Below, piece by piece: positions 56,028 to 64,000 of a stretch of DNA of 64,000 bases. Numbering within the stretch: the stretch's first letter is position 1; the number at the start of each line of letters is the position of its first letter. The DNA is taken from positions 1,073,680-1,137,679 of the forward strand of contig NZ_BMWT01000001.1 of assembly GCF_014651375.1 (NCBI RefSeq). The letters run 5' to 3'. The notes beneath the pieces are model-generated. The model had not been told where the DNA came from. It worked only from the letters and a program-made list of their open reading frames with translations, and did not search any database. The position numbers and the translations under genes were made by a program. Source of the DNA: Tateyamaria omphalii. GTDB taxonomy: Bacteria > Pseudomonadota > Alphaproteobacteria > Rhodobacterales > Rhodobacteraceae.

Positions 56028-56858
56028 TCACCCGATGGACAAAATGCGATCTAATCCGCGCGTGGTCAGTACGCGGCGACAAGCGGCCATCAAGAACGTA
56101 GGCGTCGTCACCATGTAAACCGGGCGTGGTTTCCGTGCTTCCAACGCGCGTCGCAACTTCTTGACGACAGCCTCGGGGGGCAACTCAAACGCATCTGGAC
56201 CAGAGTCAGAATACAGTCTTTTGCGCAGTTTTTCCCTGTACTGCTCGACGCGTGGGGAGTTCTCCCAATCAATCCATTTTTCGAAATGCGGGATCGAATT
56301 TGCACGTATCTTGCTGGTGATTGGACCGGGTTCGATTAAGATCACATCAATCGGTGTGTTTCGCATCTCGATCCGCAATGTATGGGTGAGTCCCTCGAGT
56401 GCGAACTTGGTTGCATTGTATGCCCCGCGCCATGGCATGGTCACAAACCCAAGCACAGATGAGCATTGCACGATCCGTCCGTGCCCCTGCTTGCGCATTG
56501 CGGGGATGACCTGGCGCGTCAGTTCATGCCATCCAAAAAAATTTGCTTCGAAAATTGCCCGCAGTGCATCTGTCGGCAGATCTTCGACTGCGCCAGGCGT
56601 GCCGAACGCACCGTTGTTGAACAGGGCATCAATCGTGCCGCCGGTAGCCTCCAGTACCTCGCTCACGCCTGTCGCGATTGTTGTCTTATTTGTGTAGTCG
56701 ATTAGGGGGCTCTCGAACCCTTCGCTTTGCAGGCGCGCGCAATCTTCGGGTTTGCGGCATGACGCAAAAACCTTCCAACCTGCATCACGCATGCCATGCG
56801 CTGACGCATACCCGATACCGGACGAACTGCCCGTAATGAGAATGGATTTTTTTGTCAT
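56028..56858 (-). CDS. Short-chain dehydrogenase/reductase
   Basis: 276 residues. Cofactor loop ITGSSSGIGYASA (about 7-19), NNGAFG, catalytic Ser in QCSSVLGF and YNATK (Tyr-x-x-x-Lys). Oxidises or reduces an unknown alcohol/ketone with NAD(P). Appears monocistronic. Confidence 0.9.
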   Translation of the reverse strand: MTKKSILITGSSSGIGYASAHGMRDAGWKVFASCRKPEDCARLQSEGFESPLIDYTNKTTIATGVSEVLEATGGTIDALFNNGAFGTPGAVEDLPTDALRAIFEANFFGWHELTRQVIPAMRKQGHGRIVQCSSVLGFVTMPWRGAYNATKFALEGLTHTLRIEMRNTPIDVILIEPGPITSKIRANSIPHFEKWIDWENSPRVEQYREKLRKRLYSDSGPDAFELPPEAVVKKLRRALEARKPRPVYMVTTPTFLMAACRRVLTTRGLDRILSIG

Positions 56859-56913
56859 GTCTTGTCCCGTTGAAACTCGGCCGGGACAATAGAGCGATCC
56901 GCCTCGCGTGCAA

Positions 56914-57519
56914 TCAGCCTTTGCTTAGTAGGTAGTCCGCCATCCATCCGATCGTGCCACCATTCAACGGACGCAGCTTCACCCATCCGTTTCCTGGGTC
57001 TTGCAAGACCTCCACCTCGTCTCCGCGCGCTAGTCGGTTGACGACAGAGTAGCCAGTGCCCGGGCCTCCACGCACATTCACGCTGCGGGCAGATACTGCA
57101 CGCACGTCATTGGACGTCTCTTCTGAAGTGTTCGGCGCGTTGAAGTCCACGGGAGTGATAATGGCATCGTCGACAATCAGGCTTGGCAGAATGATTGTGG
57201 GTTCTTCTTCGCTTAGGGCGATGTCTGTTTCACTCTCCGCTTCCGTTGCGGCTGGACGAGCTGCTGTTGTTCGAACGGTGCGCTGCGGGCGTAACACATC
57301 GCCCACGCTGTTCAAGTTAAGAGACACGCGCGTTACGTTTTCGGGGATGACGGGCGTAGCTGGGGCTGGCTCGGCTTGCGCGAGCGTCTCTTCTTCGACC
57401 TCGGCCGGCAATTCGATGCGAGACAAGCGGGTCTGTTCGGCGTCGAAATCTGCGCCTCCGCTCAGCTCGTAGAATGCGAACGCAAGAAATCCAAATGTAA
57501 CAATAATGAACCGCACCAT
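56914..57519 (-). CDS. SH3 domain protein, membrane anchored
   Basis: 201 residues. One N-terminal helix (about 3-18, VRFIIVTFGFLAFAFYEL), a long Glu/Thr/Pro-rich linker, and a C-terminal bacterial SH3 domain (about 140-198: SARSVNVRGGPGTGYSVVNR, GWVKLRP, GWMADYLL). Probably binds peptidoglycan or envelope partners. ATG 57519 follows a GGGGGGAA stretch. Confidence 0.82.
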   Translation of the reverse strand: MVRFIIVTFGFLAFAFYELSGGADFDAEQTRLSRIELPAEVEEETLAQAEPAPATPVIPENVTRVSLNLNSVGDVLRPQRTVRTTAARPAATEAESETDIALSEEEPTIILPSLIVDDAIITPVDFNAPNTSEETSNDVRAVSARSVNVRGGPGTGYSVVNRLARGDEVEVLQDPGNGWVKLRPLNGGTIGWMADYLLSKG

Positions 57520-57748
57520 ACTATGCGTTCCCCCCAACGTACTTTGTCTGTCCAATCAGCAGCTTGATAAGACTCGGTAATTATTAACAAACAGAACGAT
57601 TCCAAACACTGGTAAAATCCGGTCAACTTTCCTCCCAGGCCAATGTTGTTGTGTCAAAGCAACGGAGTCGCCGTCCGAAAACTTCCCGAACGGCAGATCA
57701 CCCACCTGACCGCTTGTTCCCGACAGGGTGGGCGGCTACACATCATCT

Positions 57749-60043
57749 ATGTCCGATCAGACCGATACCCCCAATATGGACCTGTCCGAACCGTTGCGTC
57801 GTGCACTGGGTGAAAGGTACCTCACTTACGCGCTGTCCACGATCATGCACCGTGCGCTTCCGGATGCGCGCGATGGTCTTAAGCCGGTTCATCGACGGAT
57901 TCTGTTCGCTATGCGGGAATTGCGGCTGTCCTCATCGGGAGGATTCCGCAAGTCGGCCAAGATTTCCGGCGATGTGATGGGGAACTATCACCCACACGGG
58001 GATGCCGCGATTTACGATGCCATGGCGCGCCTCGCACAGGATTTTAACGTGCGCTATCCGCTTGTCGATGGGCAAGGGAACTTCGGCAATATTGATGGGG
58101 ATAACCCGGCGGCCTCGCGCTATACGGAAGCGCGGATGACGGCGGTGGCCGAAGCGTTGTTGGAAGGCTTGAACGAAAACGCTGTTGATTTCCGCGAGAA
58201 CTACGACGGCACGCTCACCGAACCCGTAGTGCTGCCCGCGCAGTTTCCAAACCTGCTGGCGAATGGTGCATCGGGGATTGCCGTGGGAATGGCCACGAAT
58301 ATCCCGCCACACAATATCGCTGAACTGTGTGATGCCTGCCTGCATCTGATCAAAACACCTGATGCGCGCGATGACACGCTTTTGAACTACGTTCCCGGCC
58401 CCGATTTTCCCACGGGAGGTATCATCGTGGAGCCGCCTGAGGCGATCGCTCAGGCATATCGCACCGGCAAGGGCGGGTTCCGTTTGCGTTGTCGGTTCGA
58501 AGTCGAGGATTTGGGCCGCGGTCAATGGCAGATCGTCGTGACCGAAATCCCCTATCAAGTCCAGAAATCCAAACTTATCGAAAAACTTGCCGAGGTCATC
58601 CAGACTAAGAAAGTGCCGATTTTGGCAGACGTCCGGGATGAAAGTGCTGACGATATCCGTCTGATACTCGAGCCGCGTTCCAAGAACGTTGATCCTGATG
58701 TGCTGATGGGCATGCTCTATCGCAACTCCGACCTTGAGGTGCGGTTCAGCCTGAATATGAACGTGCTGATCGACGGGGTGACACCCAAGGTTTGCAGCAT
58801 GAAAGAAGTGCTGCGCGCCTTTCTTGATTTCCGCCGCGAAGTTTTGATCCGGCGAAGCCAGCACCGGATGGAAAAGATCGATCACCGGTTAGAGGTGCTT
58901 GAGGGGCTGATAGTGGCCTTTCTGAATCTCGATCGGGTGATTGACATCATTCGCTATGATGATGACCCCAAAGCTGCCTTGATGCGTGAAGACTGGGGTA
59001 AAGATCATCCACGCGCGATGTCCGAGGCTGATTATGTTACGCCTCAACCTGGCGACGGCGAGCTTAGCGATGTTCAGGTCGAAGCGATACTGAACATGCG
59101 TTTGCGATCCTTGCGGCGCCTGGAGGAGATGGAACTCCTTCGTGAGCAAGCGGATTTGATGGAGGAACGCGCCGCGCTCGAAGATCTATTGGAAAGCGAA
59201 GATCTGCAGTGGCAGGCCATATCCGATCAAATGCGCGAAACGAAAAAGAAGTTCGGTAAGGACTATGAGGGCGGTGCGCGCCGTACGACTTTTGCCGAAG
59301 CGGGCGACGTTGAGGATGTGCCACTTGAGGCAATGATCGACCGCGAACCCATAACCGTTGTTTGCAGCCAAATGGGTTGGATCCGTGCCATGACTGGCCA
59401 TATCGACCTGAACCGCGAACTGAAGTTCAAGGATGGGGATGGCCCCCGATTCATATTCCATGCCGAGACGACGGACCGCTTGGTGGTGGTAGGGTCCAAT
59501 GGCCGGTTCTACACCGTCTCTGCCGCAAACCTGCCAGGTGGGCGTGGTATGGGAGAACCATTGCGCCTGATGATTGACCTGCCAAACGAAGTACAGATTC
59601 ATACCTTGATGACGCACAAGCCCGGTCGCAAGCTCTTGGTCGCATCCTCGGCCGGTGACGGGTTCATTGTGCCCGAGGACGAGGTGATCGCGCAAACCCG
59701 TGCCGGCAAGCAGGTACTGAACGTGCGTGGGGATGTTCGGATGGCTGTCTGCAAACCGGCTCTGGGGGATTGTGTTGCGGTTGTTGGTGAGAACCGCAAG
59801 GTTCTGGTGTTTGGCCTTGGAGAGTTGCCGGAAATGGCGCGCGGCAAAGGTGTGCGACTTCAAAAGTACAAGGATGGCGGCCTTAGCGATGCTACCACCT
59901 TCACATTGGCGGACGGTCTGAGTTGGCTCGACCCGGCAGGACGAACCAGAACAGAAACCGACCTTGCAGAATGGCGGGGCAAGCGCGCTGGGGCGGGGCG
60001 GATGGCACCGCGCGGTTTTCCACGCGACAATATGTTCACCTGA
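57749..60043 (+). CDS. parC: DNA topoisomerase IV subunit A
   Basis: 764 residues. The catalytic Tyr is in AASRYTEARM (near 124); YALSTIMHRALPDARDGLKP opens the breakage-reunion domain, and KISGDVMGNYHPHGD is the quinolone-resistance region. The C-terminal domain is a shortened beta-pinwheel, without the strict GyrA box, and total length favours ParC over GyrA. ATG 57749 or in-frame GTG 57728. Decatenates chromosomes with ParE. Confidence 0.92.
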   Translation: MSDQTDTPNMDLSEPLRRALGERYLTYALSTIMHRALPDARDGLKPVHRRILFAMRELRLSSSGGFRKSAKISGDVMGNYHPHGDAAIYDAMARLAQDFNVRYPLVDGQGNFGNIDGDNPAASRYTEARMTAVAEALLEGLNENAVDFRENYDGTLTEPVVLPAQFPNLLANGASGIAVGMATNIPPHNIAELCDACLHLIKTPDARDDTLLNYVPGPDFPTGGIIVEPPEAIAQAYRTGKGGFRLRCRFEVEDLGRGQWQIVVTEIPYQVQKSKLIEKLAEVIQTKKVPILADVRDESADDIRLILEPRSKNVDPDVLMGMLYRNSDLEVRFSLNMNVLIDGVTPKVCSMKEVLRAFLDFRREVLIRRSQHRMEKIDHRLEVLEGLIVAFLNLDRVIDIIRYDDDPKAALMREDWGKDHPRAMSEADYVTPQPGDGELSDVQVEAILNMRLRSLRRLEEMELLREQADLMEERAALEDLLESEDLQWQAISDQMRETKKKFGKDYEGGARRTTFAEAGDVEDVPLEAMIDREPITVVCSQMGWIRAMTGHIDLNRELKFKDGDGPRFIFHAETTDRLVVVGSNGRFYTVSAANLPGGRGMGEPLRLMIDLPNEVQIHTLMTHKPGRKLLVASSAGDGFIVPEDEVIAQTRAGKQVLNVRGDVRMAVCKPALGDCVAVVGENRKVLVFGLGELPEMARGKGVRLQKYKDGGLSDATTFTLADGLSWLDPAGRTRTETDLAEWRGKRAGAGRMAPRGFPRDNMFT

Positions 60044-60112
60044 TTTCGCGCGGTGTTTGCGTGCGTGTAGGGTTGCCTTGTCCTGCAGGTTCAGTAGTTG
60101 GAAGTGAATTTA

Positions 60113-61330
60113 ATGAATACACAGATTGATGGTCGCTATTTTGGAAAAGGCGGACCACTGTTCAAACTTTACCTTGTCACAGCGGTCCTCACTGTTTTGA
60201 CGCTTGGGGTCTACCGTTTCTGGGCCAAAACACGGATCAGGAAATACATCTGGTCTTCTGTCAGTGGTGATGACGATAGTTTTGAATATACCGGTACGGG
60301 TCTGGAGAAGTTCCTCGGGTTTCTTGTCGCCATCGTTATTCTGGCAATCTATCTGGGCATTGTTCAGATGGCTTTGTTTTTCTTCGGCCTAAATCTCTTT
60401 GTCTTACCAGATACGCCGGGGCAAGAAATTGCGCAGTTCTTTGCGATCTATGTCACCCTTCTTGCGGTCGTACCGCTGATGCTGTTCGCGCGATACCGCG
60501 CGCGGCGTTACAGAATGGCGCGCACGCGCTGGAGGGGCATCCGGTTCGGGATGGAGAATGGCGCGTGGGGATATGCCTTTCGCGCAATTGGTTACTACCT
60601 ACTGGTTCTCCTGAGCCTTGGACTTCTAAATCCATTGGCGACATTCAAGCTGGAGAAGTACATGGCCGACAGGACCTGGTACGGTGACGGAAGGTTTGTG
60701 CAGACGGGGAAATGGACGGACTTGTATGGCGGGATGAAACACCTCTTAATCGCTTTCGCCATACTCGCTGCGGGCATTATTGCCGTCGCGATGGCAGGAA
60801 CTCGGAACGAGGTTGGTACGGGCGTTTTTGGGGGTGTCTTGTTGTTTGTCGGTTATGTCTGGGCACTGATCGGGCTGATTTACTACCGTGTCTATGCATT
60901 CAACTACCTGACGGCCCGTAAAAGACTGGATGATCATGTGACGTTTCTTGCGCGTCTGGAAACATCCGCGATCATAGGCAAAATCGTCGTTGGGTCGATT
61001 GTTGTCGGGGTGGTTGTCACTGTTGTGTTTGGTGTCATCGGCAGCATAGGTGCAGGCATCTTCATGTCGATGTCATCCGGTACCGACTTTGATCCGAACG
61101 CAGGCACTTTCTTGGGGTTGGCGCTGATCGGGGTCCTCTACGCAGGTGCGATTCTGGCGACAGGAGGTCTGAGCCTTGTGCTGATCACTCAGCCCGTGAT
61201 TGCCCATGCCGTGGAACATGTCACCGTCCTTCAAGCCGAACACCTTGATTCCATCCGTCAACGCAGTGCCGATAAAGGCGCCGATGCTGAAGGTTTTGCC
61301 GACGCGCTGGATGTGGGTGGTGCCATTTGA
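60113..61330 (+). CDS. DUF898 membrane protein (YjgN-like)
   Basis: 405 residues, about eight membrane helices. GPLFKLYLVTAVLTVLTLGVYRFWAKTRIRKY and repeats of the RYRARRYRMARTRWRGIRFG block are characteristic of DUF898. Function unknown. It shares a base with the following M48 peptidase start, a pairing common in the group. TTG 60098 is an alternative start. Confidence 0.87.
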   Translation: MNTQIDGRYFGKGGPLFKLYLVTAVLTVLTLGVYRFWAKTRIRKYIWSSVSGDDDSFEYTGTGLEKFLGFLVAIVILAIYLGIVQMALFFFGLNLFVLPDTPGQEIAQFFAIYVTLLAVVPLMLFARYRARRYRMARTRWRGIRFGMENGAWGYAFRAIGYYLLVLLSLGLLNPLATFKLEKYMADRTWYGDGRFVQTGKWTDLYGGMKHLLIAFAILAAGIIAVAMAGTRNEVGTGVFGGVLLFVGYVWALIGLIYYRVYAFNYLTARKRLDDHVTFLARLETSAIIGKIVVGSIVVGVVVTVVFGVIGSIGAGIFMSMSSGTDFDPNAGTFLGLALIGVLYAGAILATGGLSLVLITQPVIAHAVEHVTVLQAEHLDSIRQRSADKGADAEGFADALDVGGAI

Positions 61331-62457
61331 TGCCTGCAATGGGCCGGTTCTTTGACGGGGAGACGGGCCAGCGATTGCATGTGGATCTCTACATCGATCC
61401 GGTCGCAGAAACACTGCGGCTGGAACATTCGGATTTGCCGATGGGCTCGCAGTACTGGCCACTTTGGGCAATCCGCGCGCTGTCAGAAAATGCGCGTGAA
61501 GATCAGCTTGTCCTAAGTCTCAAGGCAGATACATCATTGGATAGTGCGTTGATCGTTACGGCCCGGCTGACGGTCGATGATCCTGATCTCACTTTCCGGC
61601 TGCTCAAGCTTTGCCCAAATCTCCAGCGCCGCGATATTGCTCCGGGTGCAATACGCAAAGTGGCGATCTGGTCGACCGGAGCTGTGAGCGCGCTTCTTCT
61701 GATGATCTTTGTCATTCTACCTGCGATGGCGAACACGCTGGCCACCTTCATACCGATTGAACGGGAAGTGGCCTGGGGACGCACTGTCGTAAACCAAATG
61801 GAACGATTTCTGGGAGATGGCAGCGTTGGTCGCCTTGCCTGCGACAATACCGAAGGACTGAGCGCGCTTTCAGAAATGACGGATCGTCTGACCGAGCGCG
61901 CGGCTCTGCAATACGATCTGAACGTTACTGTCTTTGACCACAAGATGGTCAACGCCTTTGCGGCACCAGGCGGTCAGATTGTTCTGATGCGCGGTTTGAT
62001 CGATACGGCTGACAGTCCAGATGAAGTGGCCGCGGTTCTCGCACATGAGATTGGCCACGTTGAATCCCGTGATGTCACCCGCAACGCATTGCGGACTGCG
62101 GGTTCTGCTGGGCTTCTATCCTTGTTGCTTGGCGATTTCGCAGGCGGAGGTGCGGCGGTTGTCGTGGCCGAATGGACCCTCAATGCCTCCTACTCGCGTG
62201 AGGCGGAGGCACAGGCAGACCAATTTGCTCTGAATATGCTGGACGCATCCGGTACGGATGCAACAGGTATGGCGGAGTTCTTTGACAAGATTGGAGAACT
62301 GGATCGTAGTGGTTTGGATTTACCAACTTATCTCGCCTCCCATCCGGAGACAAAGACACGCGCTGACGCTGCCCGAGTATTTGCAGAGGCCCAAGGCTTA
62401 ACTGCACCAATCCTGTCACAGCGGGAGTGGGAAGCGCTGCGCGGAATTTGTTCCTGA
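61330..62457 (+). CDS. M48 family metallopeptidase, membrane-bound
   Basis: 375 residues. N-terminal cytoplasmic part (about 1-110), one membrane helix (about 118-140: AVSALLLMIFVILPAM), then a periplasmic M48 domain with zinc motif LAHEIGHVESRD (near 240) and the third ligand region EAEAQADQFA. Likely degrades misfolded envelope proteins like BepA/LoiP. Coupled to DUF898. Confidence 0.9.
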   Translation: MPAMGRFFDGETGQRLHVDLYIDPVAETLRLEHSDLPMGSQYWPLWAIRALSENAREDQLVLSLKADTSLDSALIVTARLTVDDPDLTFRLLKLCPNLQRRDIAPGAIRKVAIWSTGAVSALLLMIFVILPAMANTLATFIPIEREVAWGRTVVNQMERFLGDGSVGRLACDNTEGLSALSEMTDRLTERAALQYDLNVTVFDHKMVNAFAAPGGQIVLMRGLIDTADSPDEVAAVLAHEIGHVESRDVTRNALRTAGSAGLLSLLLGDFAGGGAAVVVAEWTLNASYSREAEAQADQFALNMLDASGTDATGMAEFFDKIGELDRSGLDLPTYLASHPETKTRADAARVFAEAQGLTAPILSQREWEALRGICS

Positions 62458-62788
62458 CCGGGGGGATCAAGCAGGTTTCAGCCGCCAGCTGCACAGTGCA
62501 TGTGACGGTAGGGCAAGCTCCTCGCAACGTTGCTGTGGCAAGTGCCCACGGTGTTGAATTGAACCAGTGCGCCCACGGTATCCAAAAAAGGAGAGCATTC
62601 CTGGATTCCACGTGCCGATTTCCTTTGTCACTGGCGGCACGCAGATCAAGAACGGTGGGACACCGCTGTGTCCCACATGCCACCCTCTTTAGATACCCGA
62701 GGATATATGCAGTGTTTCGCACCCTGCAATTGCGTGATGGCCGCCGCTGCGGTATCCGGTATGCCATAAAAACGGGGAGTGTGCAGGA
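62458..62788. other. Intergenic region upstream of the lipoprotein gene
   Basis: About 330 bases without a convincing gene on either strand; overlapping short frames have no ribosome-binding sites. The only structure seen is the palindrome at 62655-62676. Confidence 0.45.
62655..62676. repeat. Perfect 9-base palindrome
   Basis: GTGGGACAC (62655-62663) and GTGTCCCAC (62668-62676), four-base loop. No T-run follows, so it is more like an operator or a processed RNA hairpin than a terminator. Confidence 0.8.
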
Positions 62789-63397
62789 ATGATGCGTTGG
62801 GTTCTTGGCCTTGTGATATTGGCTGGACTGTCGGCATGCGCCAGCAGCCGCGATCTTAACGAGGCTCCTGTGCCGTTGGGTGACTTTCGGCTCGAACATA
62901 ACATCGTCATAGCCAACAACGCGCAGCGTGGACCGCTGAGCCGGCCTGCGACCGAGGAACAGCTGACTGCTGCGGTCAAGGGTGCGGTGGCAGAACGTTT
63001 TGGGCGTTACAATGGTGCCAGCCGTTACCATTTTGGCATTTCGGTCGAAGGCTATGTCTTGGCCCAACCCGGCATCCCGCTTGTATTGGCGCCCAAGTCA
63101 GCTCTGATCCTGAACGTCACTGTCTGGGACGATGCCGCTGGGGGCAAGTTGAACGATGAACCCGAGCAGATTACCGTATTGGAAACGTTTGGTACTGCGC
63201 CGATCATCGGGACAGGCTATACAATGACAGCCGAGGAACAGCTCAAGGAATTGAGCCAGAATGCGGCAAAAGCCGTTGAACGCTTTCTCGTGAAGCAAAG
63301 GAACGAGCAGGGCTGGTTCTCGCCTGAAGAGACATCGGCAAATGGTCCCGAGACACAGCAGTCCGCCACCGAAGTCGAAGCCCCTGCCGCAGGCTGA
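62789..63397 (+). CDS. Envelope lipoprotein of unknown function
   Basis: 202 residues. Signal peptide with lipobox ILAGLSAC. The mature part has alternating strands (YHFGISVEGYVLAQPG, ALILNVTVWDD) and an amphipathic helix (LKELSQNAAKAVERFL), then a Glu/Thr/Ala-rich tail. Reminiscent of outer-membrane lipid-asymmetry or DUF4136-type lipoproteins, but no family is confidently assigned. GGGGAG precedes the ATG. Confidence 0.7.
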   Translation: MMRWVLGLVILAGLSACASSRDLNEAPVPLGDFRLEHNIVIANNAQRGPLSRPATEEQLTAAVKGAVAERFGRYNGASRYHFGISVEGYVLAQPGIPLVLAPKSALILNVTVWDDAAGGKLNDEPEQITVLETFGTAPIIGTGYTMTAEEQLKELSQNAAKAVERFLVKQRNEQGWFSPEETSANGPETQQSATEVEAPAAG

Positions 63398-63499
63398 ACT
63401 GCGTCGCATAGGGCACGAGGTATGAATGCGTCTGGCAGTTCTGTCGCCGCCGGTGTCAACACAACGACAAAATGGGGTCGGTGTGTCGATTGACCCGAC

Positions 63500-63528
63500 T
63501 TGATTTTCCCAACCAATCACAATAAATG
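63500..63528 (+). promoter_or_regulatory. Candidate tuf promoter
   Basis: TTGATT (63500-63505) and TAAATG (63523-63528), 17-base spacer, about 60 bases before the tuf start. Weak consensus match; prediction only. Confidence 0.3.
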
Positions 63529-63586
63529 CCGCGCGGAGTGAACCACGGGTTTCCCACCCATAACTTAACAAAGGGCGTCTTGAGAG

Positions 63587-64000
<414 letters not shown>

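Overview
The window reads as a chromosomal segment of an alphaproteobacterium of the Rhodobacteraceae, most likely a marine Roseobacter-group member. This is inferred from: the pdxJ-acpS-lepB-rnc-era-recO order; rpoZ next to a single bifunctional RelA/SpoT enzyme; pckA divergent from a ChvI/ChvG-type two-component system that runs into a short HprK, RapZ, a mannose-type EIIA and HPr; tandem def genes followed by fmt; and an N-terminally extended acyl-CoA dehydrogenase typical of the ethylmalonyl-CoA pathway. The DNA is moderately GC-rich, genes are tightly packed with many 1-8 base overlaps, and there is no sign of prophage, insertion sequences, CRISPR or tRNA/rRNA genes.

Layout. (1) 1-4031: a divergent, non-canonical type II secretion cluster, with gspL-gspM-gspC/N-gspD on the minus strand and gspE on the plus strand. 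(2) 4552-16272: the most distinctive accessory region. A large secreted polysaccharide-lyase-like protein is followed by a ROK regulator and an SGNH esterase (minus), and divergently by a ribose/fructose-type ABC importer, a D-ribulokinase and an L-fucose/D-arabinose isomerase-like protein. Together these look like a small carbohydrate-utilisation locus that ends in D-ribulose 5-phosphate. (3) 16322-20248: a PatB/MalY C-S lyase, three tandem deformylase paralogues (the third looks catalytically dead) and fmt. (4) 20276-28117: small secreted proteins, rnhA, a methyltransferase, a broken OmdA-like gene, exporters, ispH, a LuxR regulator with striking inverted repeats at its 5' end, a NYN protein and folK.

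(5) 28190-37701: a long housekeeping run of rpoZ, rsh, DUF2062, pdxJ, acpS, lepB, rnc, era, DUF1491 and recO. (6) 37685-45322: META protein, TetR, LysE, mcd (methylsuccinyl-CoA dehydrogenase), an XRE regulator, a LysR-like regulator paired with an unknown GNAT-like gene, and pckA. (7) 45669-50083: chvI-chvG-hprK-rapZ-EIIA-HPr, a signalling and phosphotransfer relay beside the gluconeogenic gene pckA. (8) 51040-57519: hbd, etfA, etfB, a PduO-type cobalamin adenosyltransferase and small membrane or envelope genes. Mcd, EtfAB, Hbd and the cobalamin enzyme fit C2/C4 assimilation through the ethylmalonyl-CoA pathway. (9) 57749-64000: parC, DUF898, an M48 peptidase, a lipoprotein and the start of tuf, which runs off the right edge.

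The best candidate for an undescribed system is region 2. Other points that deserve attention are the inverted repeats over the LuxR start, the dead third deformylase, the amber-interrupted OmdA gene, and the LysR-like/GNAT-like pair with a palindrome at its ribosome-binding site.
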